NCBI RefSeq assembly: GCF_020911865.1
Contig: NZ_CP087131.1
Span: 868,001-932,000, forward strand
DNA from: Chryseobacterium sp. C-71
Lineage (GTDB): Bacteria; Bacteroidota; Bacteroidia; Flavobacteriales; Weeksellaceae
DNA: 64,000 bases
Reading direction: 5' to 3'
Shown here: one piece after another, positions 25,926 to 35,551 of the stretch
Position numbering within the stretch: position 1 is the first letter of the stretch
How the letters are laid out: the number at the start of each line of letters is the position of its first letter
Made by a program: the position numbers and the translations under genes
The notes under the pieces: model-generated
The model's database searches: none
What the model was told of the DNA's origin: nothing
The model's input: only the letters and a program-made list of their open reading frames with translations

Positions 25926-26706
25926 TATTTGCGAAATTACACGTAGTGATTTTATCTGTATAAAAGAACATTTTAAGGAATATCATCGTCTAAAGAGAAA
26001 TAGAACTGTAAAAAATTAGAGCGGCTTTTCATAAAATTAGTAATTTGGTAATGGACAAATTTAATTATTTTTATGAAATCAGCAATTTTTTATCACTTAA
26101 AATACAATAAACATTATCATAATTTAAAAAAAATACAATAAATATAATATTACACAAATATGAACAAACACCTATCACCATTGACATTAACCAAATAATT
26201 ATGCATCAAATAGCAACTATATAATTGGTAAAAAATTTTACAGAATTACTTCATATTATCCTGCATCAGTGTATTTATATTTGACAAAACTATTTAACAG
26301 CATTCAATGATCCATACAATTGCTAAAGCATTTCCGAAGAAAAACTTTTTTATTTTTGCTTTCATTCTTTCATTAAACTGTATTTCACAAAATTTAAAAC
26401 GATTGCAATATTCAGATTTCTGAAACTATTGCAGCCTAGAAACTCGACAAAGGAGCTTTATTGTAAAAATTCAGACAAACCATACGGTATTCCATACATC
26501 AGTATCGTGATGTGAGCCGCACAGAATGTATTTCCCTGATGCTTTGGACTTGGAAAAAACAGGAAAAGTCAATCCTTTGTCGTATTGGTAGAAGCAGAAA
26601 AAGTTGACTACAAAAATTACCACGCAAAGGAAGCTAAACAATCGATGACTTCTGAAAGTTTATTTTAGCTGACCGTTCCGGACAGATTCTGTATGTCAGA
26701 ACCGAC
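25926..26706. other. 780-nt region with a decayed reading frame
   Basis: The region is AT-rich. From 26307 to 26423 on the plus strand a 38-codon frame encodes a signal-peptide-like start (MIHTIAKAFPKKNFFIFAF...NCISQ). Downstream, coding-like pieces continue in several frames to about 26670 but are broken by stops. This looks like the remains of a secreted-protein gene, but no family can be named. Confidence 0.3.
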
Positions 26707-27132
26707 TCAATTCCCAATCAAAGCAATACTGGCTTTAGTGGATTGCTTGACTGCAATTTTCACATCATCAAATGCGGGAGCGGAAAGTTTGGGTCTGTAA
26801 TTTTTGGAAAACCCAAATCCTTCAGTTGGATATCCTATCATATTTCGATCGCATTTTCCGTTGCTATTCACATCTTGGTAAACTGCAACGGCATATTCTC
26901 CGACAGGTAGATTTTTAAATATGTAACTCACTTTATTTCCCGCAACCTTTACTTTAGCATTGGCAAAGGCAATATCTTCCTTCAAAAAACCAACCTTCTT
27001 ATTGTAAAGCCCAAGATAGACAGAGCCTTTATCAGGCACTAAATCAGATACTTCCACCGTAAAATGATGTTGTGCAAAAAGAGTTGTATTGATGGTAATC
27101 AAGAATATTATCCCTATTATTTTCTGTAACAT
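26707..27132 (-). CDS. DUF2141 domain protein, secreted
   Basis: A 141-residue protein with a signal peptide ending at LFAQ (about 21). The mature part matches the DUF2141 pattern: a beta-rich fold with GSVYLGLYN, YIFKNLPVGEYAVAVYQDVN, DRNMIGYPTEGFGFS and a C-terminal strand. Function is unknown; members are small periplasmic proteins. It lies 18 nt after the epimerase gene and is probably co-transcribed with it under the divergent TetR-type regulator. Confidence 0.85.
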   Translation of the reverse strand: MLQKIIGIIFLITINTTLFAQHHFTVEVSDLVPDKGSVYLGLYNKKVGFLKEDIAFANAKVKVAGNKVSYIFKNLPVGEYAVAVYQDVNSNGKCDRNMIGYPTEGFGFSKNYRPKLSAPAFDDVKIAVKQSTKASIALIGN

Positions 27133-27150
27133 ACGTTTTGTTTTTTAAGT

Positions 27151-28215
27151 TTATTGATAAACCGGTTCTATAACTTTTTTTTCATTTTTGTTAAAAAAAT
27201 GTTCCATTTCTTCTTCATTCCCGTTTCGGTAAGCCTGATAAGGTTCCGATTTTGAAAGCAACCAGCGTTTAATAAAGTTTCTAAAAAGAATGGTTATTTT
27301 TTTCTGAAAAGGATTTACCTGTTGATGAACCATCTCGAAATAATCGGCTAAATTCTGTCGACGAAAACGGATGATTTCCTCTAGTTGATCACCGTCAAAT
27401 AGTATTCCACAATGAAAATTCTTCTCCGCAAACGCTTTTTCAGGAAAATTGGCTTTACCAAGTCCAAATGCATCAAACATTTTCACAAGGAAGGAGCGGT
27501 AAGAGATAACGCAGTCTTCTCCTCCACCTAAATTAAAAATCCGGTTTTCAAGCTGGTCTTGAAAAGCAATTGCATTAGCAAAAGCCCGTCCCGTATCTTC
27601 AGGTGTACAGATTTCCATCGGCGTATCGAGCGGCATATGAAACATCAGTTTTGAGATTTTATGATTACCCATAATGGCAGCCAAACGAAAAATAGACCAA
27701 GATAAATTTGATTTTACGATTGCCTGCTCACACAATACCTTAGTTTCACCATATTGATCACCCGGGCTAGGTTTCAATGGGTCATTCACAGAGATTTCGG
27801 GGTTATTAATACGATCCCCATACACCGAAATACTTGAGCTGAAGAGCAAATAACATTGAGGTGATTTTTCTTCCAAAGCGTGAATGAGATTTGCTGTTCC
27901 CTGCACATTGACTTTGTAAGCCAATTCGGGATTTACATCTGCAAAGGGCGGAATAATTGCCGCCAAATGAATGGCAACGTCCTTATTTTGACTCGCTTTT
28001 TCCATCTCAGAAGCACTACAGATATCACCATAAACAATCTCCACACGGTTACGAAAAGGAGCTAATTTTTTAACGGATTTTCGAGTTTTCACATCAAAAA
28101 CGGTAATTTCATAATTGGGATTTTTCATCAAATGCTTCAAAGTTTCAAAACCAACCGTTCCCGACGCACCAGTGAGAAGAATTCTCTTTTTTGTAGTAAC
28201 AATTGTATCTTTCAT
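27151..28215 (-). CDS. NAD-dependent epimerase/dehydratase family protein
   Basis: A 354-residue extended SDR. The N-terminal nucleotide motif is LLTGASGTVGFETLKHL, followed by DVAIHLAAIIPP and a substrate region containing SSISVYGD. In place of the classical Y-x-x-x-K there is YGETKVLCEQ (Y-G-E-T-K), which fits. The C-terminal 60 residues are basic and extend past the usual fold. It heads a two-gene unit with the DUF2141 gene and is divergent from the TetR regulator, its likely controller. Substrate is unknown. Confidence 0.8.
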   Translation of the reverse strand: MKDTIVTTKKRILLTGASGTVGFETLKHLMKNPNYEITVFDVKTRKSVKKLAPFRNRVEIVYGDICSASEMEKASQNKDVAIHLAAIIPPFADVNPELAYKVNVQGTANLIHALEEKSPQCYLLFSSSISVYGDRINNPEISVNDPLKPSPGDQYGETKVLCEQAIVKSNLSWSIFRLAAIMGNHKISKLMFHMPLDTPMEICTPEDTGRAFANAIAFQDQLENRIFNLGGGEDCVISYRSFLVKMFDAFGLGKANFPEKAFAEKNFHCGILFDGDQLEEIIRFRRQNLADYFEMVHQQVNPFQKKITILFRNFIKRWLLSKSEPYQAYRNGNEEEMEHFFNKNEKKVIEPVYQ

Positions 28216-28431
28216 TGTTTTAGATTAAAAATGATTTGTTTATTCAATCGCAACCGCAAGAAATAAAATATATATTTGTTATACATTTTGTTCATTATCT
28301 AACATGATGCTTGATTACGATCGCATTGTAAAACTATTACTTAGAGATAATATTAGCGTTGCAAACCAATGAATTCTGTTTAATAGGAAACAAAAATCAG
28401 TGATTTTGTAGCGTAAATAAAAAAAATTAAG
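28216..28431. promoter_or_regulatory. Divergent promoter region, epimerase / TetR
   Basis: This 216-nt gap must hold both promoters. On the plus strand TATATTTG (28271-28278) matches TAnnTTTG but would leave a 150-nt leader before the TetR gene. No obvious palindromic operator was found by eye. Confidence 0.3.
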
Positions 28432-28980
28432 ATGGAATTAAGAAAAGACCGACGTGTACAGTATACCAAGAAAGTACTTCGAGAGGCATTGTTTGACTTA
28501 TTGAAGGACAAAGAACTGAGCCAAATCTCCATAACGGAATTATGTAAAACAGCAGATGTCAATAGAAATTCATTTTATCGACATTATACAATTCCAATGG
28601 ATATATTGCTGGAGCTGGAAGAAGAAGTTTTTGAAAAATTATCGGCCGTGCTACGTAAAAGCTATAAAATGGACGAGGTGATATTGCTGAGCTGCCAACT
28701 GCTGGAAAATGACAAAGAGATGAGTAAAATAGTTTTCAGCAAAGGTGACGGAAGCGGAATTTTATCTCGCATCCTGACCAATGTTAGAAATCATTTTCCG
28801 GTTGAAAATCAAATCGAACTCACCCCGGAAACACAACCTTTTCTGGAAATGGCCTATCAATTCGGTGAAAAAGGAAGCATTGCTGTCATCAAAAACTGGA
28901 TTGAAAATGATTTTGCCCAACCTGCTGAAAGTGTCGCACAGATGATTAGTTATCTGGTCAATAAACTCAATAAATTATAG
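28432..28980 (+). CDS. TetR/AcrR family transcriptional regulator
   Basis: A 182-residue protein. The N-terminal HTH is typical: YTKKVLREALFDLLKDKELSQISITELCKTADVNRNSFYRHY. The C-terminal helical ligand domain is of the TetR_C_7-like short type. It is divergent from the epimerase-DUF2141 unit and probably represses it and itself. Ligand unknown. Confidence 0.85.
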   Translation: MELRKDRRVQYTKKVLREALFDLLKDKELSQISITELCKTADVNRNSFYRHYTIPMDILLELEEEVFEKLSAVLRKSYKMDEVILLSCQLLENDKEMSKIVFSKGDGSGILSRILTNVRNHFPVENQIELTPETQPFLEMAYQFGEKGSIAVIKNWIENDFAQPAESVAQMISYLVNKLNKL

Positions 28981-29383
28981 GAATTAATCTGTTTGCATTT
29001 TAAATCATTGTCTTTCGAAAATAATTGAAACAGCTTTGCTTTGCTTAATATCTATACTTTTTTACAATTTTCGTATAGTCTTGCGTTTTTTTATCGCTAG
29101 GAAAAACAAAGTCTTTACAATAAATTCTGTTTTTAAGATAAACAATGGCATTTCATTTAGCAAAGAAATACAAAGACTTTAACTATCAATTACTTGACAG
29201 TGTCTACAAATGCACAAAGGGTTAGGAACTAATACTGATTATAGACCCTTAATATTTGATTGTTCATCTATAATTTTTTAGAGGCCAGAAATCATTAACA
29301 TTAAACACTCATACCAAAAATTAAAAGAGCAGATAAAATAAATTATCTGCTCTTTGTATAACGTATAAGGTTATTTATTGGAG
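28981..29383. other. Intergenic region with a possible degenerate repeat
   Basis: No gene is seen. The stretch 29080-29185 resembles 44790-44905: both have a TTGCGTTT block, an ACAAAGT(C/T)TTT block, then CATTTCATTTA followed by AGAAA or AAGAAAG. It may be an old dispersed repeat or decayed gene. The csp terminator lies at 29324-29355. Confidence 0.4.
29324..29355 (-). terminator. Intrinsic terminator of the cold-shock gene
   Basis: Perfect 13-bp stem AAAGAGCAGATAA / TTATCTGCTCTTT with a 6-nt loop, 28 nt after the csp stop on the minus strand; the minus-strand transcript ends in U-rich sequence. Confidence 0.85.
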
Positions 29384-29575
29384 TTACGCTATTTTAACGT
29401 TAACTGCATTAACACCTTTGTTTCCATTTTGTAAATCGAATGTTACGACATCATTTTCACGAATGTTATCTACCAAACCTGAAGTATGTACGAAAACGTC
29501 TTGACCACCTGTAGATGGAGTAATAAAACCAAATCCTTTAGTTTCGTTAAAGAATTTTACTGTTCCTTGTTGCAT
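29384..29575 (-). CDS. Cold-shock protein, CspA family
   Basis: A 63-residue single cold-shock domain with both RNA-binding motifs: RNP1 KGFGFI and RNP2 VFVHTS. It starts MQQGTVKFFNETKGFGF. Such proteins act as RNA chaperones. The long AT-rich upstream region (29576-30016, no gene seen) leaves room for the structured 5' leader often found on csp mRNAs. It forms a single-gene unit. Confidence 0.95.
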   Translation of the reverse strand: MQQGTVKFFNETKGFGFITPSTGGQDVFVHTSGLVDNIRENDVVTFDLQNGNKGVNAVNVKIA

Positions 29576-30016
29576 TGTATTATGTATTAAAAATTATTGT
29601 ATTCTATTTTATAGGATTACTTATCCCTGTGCCTTGGTATAAACCAAAACGATAATAACTTTTGAGAAAAAAATATGGATGAATAGAATTTAAGAGTGAA
29701 AATCGAACTTCTTAAAAGGTAGAGCACCTAAAATATTAATGACAAAATTGACCAGCTGTTATTTCTTTTTAAATATGTTTAAAATTAAAAATCGCTGCCT
29801 TATTATTCTACAAATATAAAGTATATATATGACATACACTAATAAAATGTAAATTATTTACAAAATTCATTGGTTATAACTAAATAATTATATAAAAAAT
29901 CATGTCAACACAAATTCCTTACTTTTTCAATATAAATGAAATAATAGTTGGCATAATCAGACATACATCAAACCAAGGTGAAAATTTACATCAAAAATTG
30001 ATTGAGTTCAAAAAAA

Positions 30017-30050
30017 AAATCTCCAGTTTAACATAAAACTATGGAGATTT
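30017..30050 (-). terminator. Intrinsic terminator after the 30132 gene
   Basis: Stem AAATCTCCA (30017-30025) / TGGAGATTT (30042-30050), with inner AGTTT/AAACT pairing. On the minus strand it is followed by a run of U, about 80 nt after the stop at 30132. Confidence 0.65.
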
Positions 30051-30131
30051 CTTAATATAATGATGATTTGGGTGTCAATTTTGAGAAAATTCTTTCGCTT
30101 GCGAGTAACTTTTTAATAATCAATAAGATGG

Positions 30132-30572
30132 TTAAAAACTATTTTGAGATACAATAGAAACCAATGAAGATGATATTTTTTCTCGCTGAGCATAGGTGAA
30201 TCCGAAAAGCTTAATTTTCACCGCATATTTCTTATTTCTTTTAGAATTTATTTTTAATACTAAAGACCCTGAAACGATATGATTGTTAACACTATAATCA
30301 CAAATGTAATTTTGTGGAAACTCAACTGCCGGAGAAGTAAATTTTTTGAAGGTGAATGGATGCATCTTTCGAATGGTTACACATCCACCTGAAAATTCAT
30401 AAGTAACAATCCTGATTTTTGTTAATATCACGATCAGTAAAGTAATTGCAACGAAAAACAGACTCTCTAAAATATTTTGATTAACTGCTATGAAACAAAG
30501 CAGCATCACTGTCGTCAAAATTAAAAGACTGTATGCTGTAATTTTCGCAACAGTACCATTAGAAACTCTCAT
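30132..30572 (-). CDS. Small membrane protein with PH-like C-terminal domain
   Basis: A 146-residue protein. Two hydrophobic segments (about 12-30 and 36-50) at the N-terminus are followed by a beta-rich cytosolic domain (VTYEFSGGCVTIRKMHPF...AVKIKLFGFTYAQREKI) of the kind seen in small PH-like membrane proteins. The family is not firmly recognised. Single-gene unit with its own terminator. Confidence 0.55.
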   Translation of the reverse strand: MRVSNGTVAKITAYSLLILTTVMLLCFIAVNQNILESLFFVAITLLIVILTKIRIVTYEFSGGCVTIRKMHPFTFKKFTSPAVEFPQNYICDYSVNNHIVSGSLVLKINSKRNKKYAVKIKLFGFTYAQREKISSSLVSIVSQNSF

Positions 30573-30834
30573 CTTGCCTTTATAATATTAATATCTTTTT
30601 GATTACAGAATATAAAGAATGTATTCCATCATATTCTTATTTACAATTTCAAAGATAAAATATTTTAAGCCAATTTAAAGTACATTTTTTAAACAATATT
30701 GAATTATGACGTAAATATTCATAAATTTTTACGATTATGATTGCTAAACACACTTTATTCTTACTCAACAATAAGCTTTTCTGTTGTAATATTCTATAAT
30801 GTTAAGCTCAATACACCAGAAAGAATCAAAATTT

Positions 30835-32100
30835 TTAATCGTAATTCAATACTTCTAAAATATTTTCATAAATAAAATTCAATTCTTTTGCAGAGATACA
30901 GTAAGGTGGCACCAGATACATTACATTTCCTAATGGACGCATAACGATTCCCCGTGATAGAAAGTCATCGTACAGTTTTTTTCCAATTTTATTAAAATAA
31001 GAGGTTTCTTGATCATTTTTAATTTCCCAGGCCAAAATAGTTCCTGTCTGTCGGACATTTTCAACGTGTGGATATTGTTTTAATATTTTTGAAAAGTTAT
31101 AATGCTGTTCAAAAATTCTCCGAATATTTTCTTGCGTTTCATCATTTAATAACAACTCCATACTTGCCAAAGCCGCCGTGCAAGCTAACGGATTTGCAGT
31201 GAAAGAATGTCCGTGAAACAATGTCATATATTTTTCATCTGATAAAAAAGCATTATAAATTTCATTCGAACAGGTTGTTATTCCCATTGGCATCGTACCG
31301 CCTGTTAAACCTTTTGAAAAACACATTATATCAGGATTTTCCGAAAGATGATTGGCTGCAAAAAGCTTTCCTGTTCGTCCAAAACCTGTAAAAACTTCAT
31401 CCTGAATCATTAAAATTTCTTGTCCACGACAGAATTTCATTAATTCATCCAAATCTTCAGCATCGTACATCAACATTCCCGCTGCGCCTTGGATAAGTGG
31501 CTCATAAATAAAACATGCAATTTCATTTGCGTGATGTCGGATTTGATTTTTTAAATTCTCCAGATTTTCAGAAGTCGGAGTATCTATGAAAATAACTTCA
31601 AAGAGCATTTCTCCGAAAGGTTTTGTCCATACACTTCTTCCGCTCACAGACATTGCCCCGAAAGTATCACCATGATAAGCATTTTTAAAAGCTAAAATCT
31701 TTGTCTTTTCTTTTCCCTGATTATAGGCGTGTTGAATACACATTTTCAAAGCAACTTCCACCGCTGTTGAGCCGTTGTCAGAATAGAAAACTTTTTGTTG
31801 ATTTTCGGGTAAAATTTTTAATAAATTTTCAGAGAGTTGTATGGCCGGTTCATGCGTAAAACCTGCAAAAATAACCTGTTCCAAGGTATTCAATTGTTCA
31901 GAAACCCTCTTTGCAATATAAGGATGCGCATGACCATGCAGTGTTACCCACCATGAAGAAACGGCATCAATATACCTGTTCCCTTTATCGTCAAAAAGAT
32001 AAACTCCTTTTCCTTTAATAATGGGAATAATATCATCCGCTGTTTTCATTTGGGTATAAGGATGCCAATTGACAGCTCTGTCGCGTTCTTGTAAATTCAT
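30835..32100 (-). CDS. bioA: Adenosylmethionine-8-amino-7-oxononanoate aminotransferase
   Basis: A 421-residue class III aminotransferase. BioA features: WHPYTQMK at the N-terminus, SSWWVTLHGHAHPYI, the Asp pocket QDEVFTGFGRTGKLFA and the PLP lysine in FSKGLTGGTMPMG. It converts KAPA to DAPA with SAM as amino donor. It ends the biotin operon, 17 nt after bioB. Confidence 0.96.
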   Translation of the reverse strand: MNLQERDRAVNWHPYTQMKTADDIIPIIKGKGVYLFDDKGNRYIDAVSSWWVTLHGHAHPYIAKRVSEQLNTLEQVIFAGFTHEPAIQLSENLLKILPENQQKVFYSDNGSTAVEVALKMCIQHAYNQGKEKTKILAFKNAYHGDTFGAMSVSGRSVWTKPFGEMLFEVIFIDTPTSENLENLKNQIRHHANEIACFIYEPLIQGAAGMLMYDAEDLDELMKFCRGQEILMIQDEVFTGFGRTGKLFAANHLSENPDIMCFSKGLTGGTMPMGITTCSNEIYNAFLSDEKYMTLFHGHSFTANPLACTAALASMELLLNDETQENIRRIFEQHYNFSKILKQYPHVENVRQTGTILAWEIKNDQETSYFNKIGKKLYDDFLSRGIVMRPLGNVMYLVPPYCISAKELNFIYENILEVLNYD

Positions 32101-32117
32101 AATTTTCAGGAATTAGA

Positions 32118-33131
32118 CTAGGCGTTAGTTTTCCAGGTTTCAAAGTGATCCATCACTTTTTCTGCTTGTCTTTTCATCGGTTTTAATCCTAAAGTTTGCA
32201 GCATTTGCATATCTTCGGAAACTCCAGGGTTGGGTGTCACCAATAAAGTTTCTCTTTCTCCTGTAAAGATTGAATTTGCTCCGGCCATAAAACACCAACC
32301 CTGCTCAAATTCTGTCATTTCAATTCTTCCTGCACTCAGACGAACCATTGATGAAGGCATTACAATTCTTGCGGTAGCAATCATTCTCACCATTTCCCAC
32401 GTATCTGTTTTTTCATTATTTTCAAGCGGAGTTCCGGCTACTCGTGCCAATGCATTGATGGGAACAGATTCCGGATGTTTAGGCATGGTTGCTAAGGTGA
32501 GCAGCATGGATATTCTGTCCGTATGCGTTTCCCCCAAACCAATAATTCCTCCTGAACAAACGGTAATTCCCGCTTTTCTAACGTTATTTATGGTGTTAAT
32601 TCTGTTGTCAAAAGTTCTCGTAGAAATAATTTCTTCATAATATTGTTCCGAAGTGTCAAGATTGTGATTATAGGCATACAAACCTGCCTCCTGAAGGCGG
32701 ATCGCCTGTTCTTCCGTTAACATTCCAAGGGTACAGCAAACTTCAAGTCCGAGATCATTGACCCCTTTCACCATATCAATCACCCGGTCAAAATCACGGT
32801 TATTTCTCACCTCTCTCCATGCTGCAGCCATACAGAAACGTGATGAGCCGCTGTCTTTTGCTTTTTGGGCATGCTCGATGACTTTTTCTGTTGGAAGCAA
32901 AGCCTGGACTTTGATATTGGTATGATAGCGAGCCGCCTGTCCGCAATACGAACAATCTTCTGTACAACCACCTGTTTTTATTGAAAGTAATGTTGACATC
33001 TGAACTTCTTCAGGATTATGCCATTCACGATGAACGGTGGCTGCCTTATAAATAAGTTCGAGTAGTGGTAAATTGTAAATCTCTTCTATTTCTCCTTTTG
33101 TCCAATTATTTTTCAATTTTGTTTTATCCAT
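32118..33131 (-). CDS. bioB: Biotin synthase
   Basis: A 337-residue radical SAM enzyme. The cluster motif CTEDCSYC (C-x3-C-x2-C) is intact, with [15 protein letters not shown] and GGIIGLGET typical of BioB; the R260-type Arg in RLSAGR is present. It inserts sulfur into dethiobiotin. It lies 4 nt after bioD and 17 nt before bioA. Confidence 0.97.
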   Translation of the reverse strand: MDKTKLKNNWTKGEIEEIYNLPLLELIYKAATVHREWHNPEEVQMSTLLSIKTGGCTEDCSYCGQAARYHTNIKVQALLPTEKVIEHAQKAKDSGSSRFCMAAAWREVRNNRDFDRVIDMVKGVNDLGLEVCCTLGMLTEEQAIRLQEAGLYAYNHNLDTSEQYYEEIISTRTFDNRINTINNVRKAGITVCSGGIIGLGETHTDRISMLLTLATMPKHPESVPINALARVAGTPLENNEKTDTWEMVRMIATARIVMPSSMVRLSAGRIEMTEFEQGWCFMAGANSIFTGERETLLVTPNPGVSEDMQMLQTLGLKPMKRQAEKVMDHFETWKTNA

Positions 33132-33135
33132 TATC

Positions 33136-33741
33136 CTATTTTGTTAATTGTTTTGTAACACTTTCTATGTTTTCTTTTGTTAAATTTTCGATGTCCGGAA
33201 TTCTGATAATTTCAGTTTCCTGTTGAATATTTTTACAGATAATTCGCTCTGTATCTTGTGGGAAATATCCATTAAGAATCAAATATTTTAGATTAATTTT
33301 TCTTTGATTTAAAGCCATGATCGACAATAAGCTGTGATTAATACAGCCTAGATAATTTCTCACGACAAGCGCAACCGGAATATCTAGTTTTTCTATTAAA
33401 TCAATCATAAATTCGCTGTCAGACAACGGAACCATCAATCCACCCGCTCCTTCTACGATTAAATTATTTTGAGTTTCAGGAAGCGTGAAATCATTTAAAT
33501 GAATTGAGATTCCTTCTTCCGCAGCCGATTGGTGAGGCGATGCTGCAAGCTTTAAACGATATGTTTCCGGATGAGTAATAATACTTTCACTTACCCAATC
33601 TCTAATTTTCATACTGTCTGAAAAATGCAAATCTCCTGACTGTATCGGTTTCCAATAATCAGCTTTGAAATATTGAACTAAAATTGCTGAGCAAACAGTT
33701 TTCCCCACTTCCGTTCCTATGCCTGTTACGAATAATTTCAT
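33136..33741 (-). CDS. bioD: Dethiobiotin synthetase
   Basis: A 201-residue P-loop ligase. The N-terminus [20 protein letters not shown] carries the Walker A-type loop, and [11 protein letters not shown] is the conserved substrate motif. It closes the ureido ring of DAPA with CO2 and ATP. It lies 19 nt after bioF. Slightly shorter than E. coli BioD, as usual in this phylum. Confidence 0.93.
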   Translation of the reverse strand: MKLFVTGIGTEVGKTVCSAILVQYFKADYWKPIQSGDLHFSDSMKIRDWVSESIITHPETYRLKLAASPHQSAAEEGISIHLNDFTLPETQNNLIVEGAGGLMVPLSDSEFMIDLIEKLDIPVALVVRNYLGCINHSLLSIMALNQRKINLKYLILNGYFPQDTERIICKNIQQETEIIRIPDIENLTKENIESVTKQLTK

Positions 33742-33760
33742 AAATACCTCCTGTTTTTAT

Positions 33761-34870
33761 TTAAATAAATTCTTTAATAATTTTTGTAAGCTTCACAATC
33801 TCATCCTCAGTATTAAAACTGTGAAGACAAATCCTAAGGCGTTCGGCTCCTTCTTTTACAGCAGGACTAAAAACAGCGTAGGTCAAAAATCCTTCATCCG
33901 ATAAAACTTGATTCGCTTTATTGAGTCGGTCATGATCAGGAATTAAGATTGCCTGAATCGGACTTTTTGCAGAAGAAATCGTTTTCAAATTTTGCTGACG
34001 AAAAAATTCAATATTTTGCTGTAATTTGATTCTTTCATTATCATTCTCTTTCAAAAATCCATACCCTATTTTTATACTTCTCCATTGGATATCCTGAGCC
34101 GAGGTTGTATAAATAAATGGAGATGCAAAATTGACGAGATAAGACTTGACCACATCATTACATAGAATCGCTGCTCCGTGTGAACCCAATGCTTTCCCAT
34201 AAGTAATAATAGTGGCTAATACTTTCTTCTGAAGTTGAAATTTATCAACTAACCCATTCCCGAAAATTCCAAAAGAATGTGCCTCATCAACAATTAAGTA
34301 CGCATCGTATTTCTCAGCAACTTCAGCAATTTCCTGAATAGGCGCAAAGTCTCCATCCATAGAATAAAGACTTTCTATGGCGATGTACGATTTTCCGTTT
34401 TGTTTTTTTAAAATACGCTCCAGATCTCCGACATGATTATGACTGAACTTTATTTTCTTCGCATGAGACATTTTACAAGCATCATGTACAGAACGATGAA
34501 TCTTTTCATCGACTATAATTGTGTCATGCCTAGTCGGAAGCGTTGAGAATAATGCCAGATTAACATTGTATCCCGAAGAAAAAAGGAGCGCGTCAGAATA
34601 CTGATGTTCTTCTGCAATCAATTTTTCTGTTTTAACCACTTCAGCACTATTTCCGCTGATTAGTCTTGAACCTGTACTTCCCGATAACAAATGAGGATCA
34701 TTCATCACTTCTTTTAACAATAAGTTTTGAAACTCTTTGCTTTGTGCAAATCCTAAATAATCATTAGAATAAAAATCTATTCCTTCTGATTGTGGTTTTA
34801 AAATCCTCAAAGTTCCTTCAATCTCTCTTTTGTTAAGAGCTTCTTGAAAATGATGAAAATTTTTAAGCAT
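33761..34870 (-). CDS. bioF: 8-amino-7-oxononanoate synthase
   Basis: A 369-residue PLP enzyme condensing pimeloyl thioester with alanine. Visible motifs: FYSNDYLGFA, GSTGSRLISGNS, VDEAHSFGIFG (Asp for PLP) and the PLP lysine in TYGKALGSHGA. Its start overlaps the diiron-like gene by 8 nt, so the two are translationally coupled. Specificity as BioF, not another alpha-oxoamine synthase, is supported by the operon. Confidence 0.94.
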   Translation of the reverse strand: MLKNFHHFQEALNKREIEGTLRILKPQSEGIDFYSNDYLGFAQSKEFQNLLLKEVMNDPHLLSGSTGSRLISGNSAEVVKTEKLIAEEHQYSDALLFSSGYNVNLALFSTLPTRHDTIIVDEKIHRSVHDACKMSHAKKIKFSHNHVGDLERILKKQNGKSYIAIESLYSMDGDFAPIQEIAEVAEKYDAYLIVDEAHSFGIFGNGLVDKFQLQKKVLATIITYGKALGSHGAAILCNDVVKSYLVNFASPFIYTTSAQDIQWRSIKIGYGFLKENDNERIKLQQNIEFFRQQNLKTISSAKSPIQAILIPDHDRLNKANQVLSDEGFLTYAVFSPAVKEGAERLRICLHSFNTEDEIVKLTKIIKEFI

Positions 34871-35486
34871 AATTCAACTTGGCAACTTCCTCAACGATGG
34901 CATTGATCCATTGGTCATGAAGTTCATGTTCGATTTTTAAAATATTTTCAGCGTGTGATTTCCAATTTTCAGAAAATTCATCCAATTGATTAATCATTTC
35001 TTCCAAATGACCTTCTTCTTCGAGAATAATAGATTTTACCATAATTTTTGAAGATGTTTTGGTAAGAATATCCTGATAAACAGGATACAATTCATCGGCA
35101 CGAACTTCAATAGCATAAGTCACAAAAAGATACGCTGCGTATTTCAATTCATCTTTTGTAAGATTGAAATTGTTATAAAGATATTTACAGGCTTTAATAT
35201 CCAAAGAATGAAGATACTGACGTGTTGCGATAGGCGCTAAAAGCTCTTCATTCTCATAAGTTTTACAAGATTCTGAATCTATTTTTGCAATTTGTTTTTT
35301 GAGATAATATGCATGACGATGTTCTTCACAGGCATGCTTCAGCTGAATTAGGTTTACTTTAGTAGGATGCTCACAGGCAGAAATCTTTCTGGCTCCTGCA
35401 TTTTCCATGAAAGAAAGTGTATTAAGCCATTTTGCATGGGTGTGATGATTCAGCACTATTTTCTCAAGAAGTTCGTAAAATTCCAT
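34863..35486 (-). CDS. Ferritin-like diiron protein heading the biotin operon
   Basis: A 207-residue all-helical protein of no named family that I can place. It carries a full ferritin-like diiron ligand pattern: E28 in SFMENAG, E55-x-x-H58 in CEEHRH, E127 in YAIEVRADE and E157-x-x-H160 in LEEEGHLEE. Spacing fits a four-helix bundle diiron oxidase. It is the first gene of the operon with bioF, D, B and A, overlapping bioF by 8 nt. No bioC, bioH, bioG or P450 bioI is in the operon, so a role in supplying the pimeloyl precursor by oxidative cleavage is possible. That role is inference; the ligand pattern is seen. Confidence 0.65.
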   Translation of the reverse strand: MEFYELLEKIVLNHHTHAKWLNTLSFMENAGARKISACEHPTKVNLIQLKHACEEHRHAYYLKKQIAKIDSESCKTYENEELLAPIATRQYLHSLDIKACKYLYNNFNLTKDELKYAAYLFVTYAIEVRADELYPVYQDILTKTSSKIMVKSIILEEEGHLEEMINQLDEFSENWKSHAENILKIEHELHDQWINAIVEEVAKLNYA

Positions 35487-35503
35487 TTATTTTTGATTTG
35501 GCT

Positions 35504-35537
35504 CAAAAGTAGTATATTGCCGGATGGTTCAGTAGTA
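35504..35537 (-). promoter_or_regulatory. Biotin operon promoter with AGTAGTA direct repeats
   Basis: Minus strand: TACTTTTG (35504-35511) is an exact TAnnTTTG -7 box, 18 nt before the ATG at 35486. No TTG is seen at -33. AGTAGTA occurs at 35508-35514 and 35531-35537 on the plus strand, 23 bp apart, overlapping the -7 and -33 regions. Direct repeats about two helical turns apart are typical sites for dimeric MocR regulators, and the divergent gene is one. Confidence 0.45.
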
Positions 35538-35551
35538 CCAGTTTTTACATT

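Noticed and set aside
30017..30050. The hairpin as a riboswitch or small RNA
   Set aside because: Position and U run on the minus strand fit a simple terminator for the 30132 gene; no further conserved structure is seen.
32230..32640. Plus-strand 136-codon frame
   Set aside because: Antisense shadow of bioB, which has intact radical SAM motifs.
34863..35486. The biotin-operon protein as BioH, BioG or BioC
   Set aside because: There is no alpha/beta-hydrolase GxSxG motif and no SAM methyltransferase motif; the sequence is all-helical with E-x-x-H motifs.
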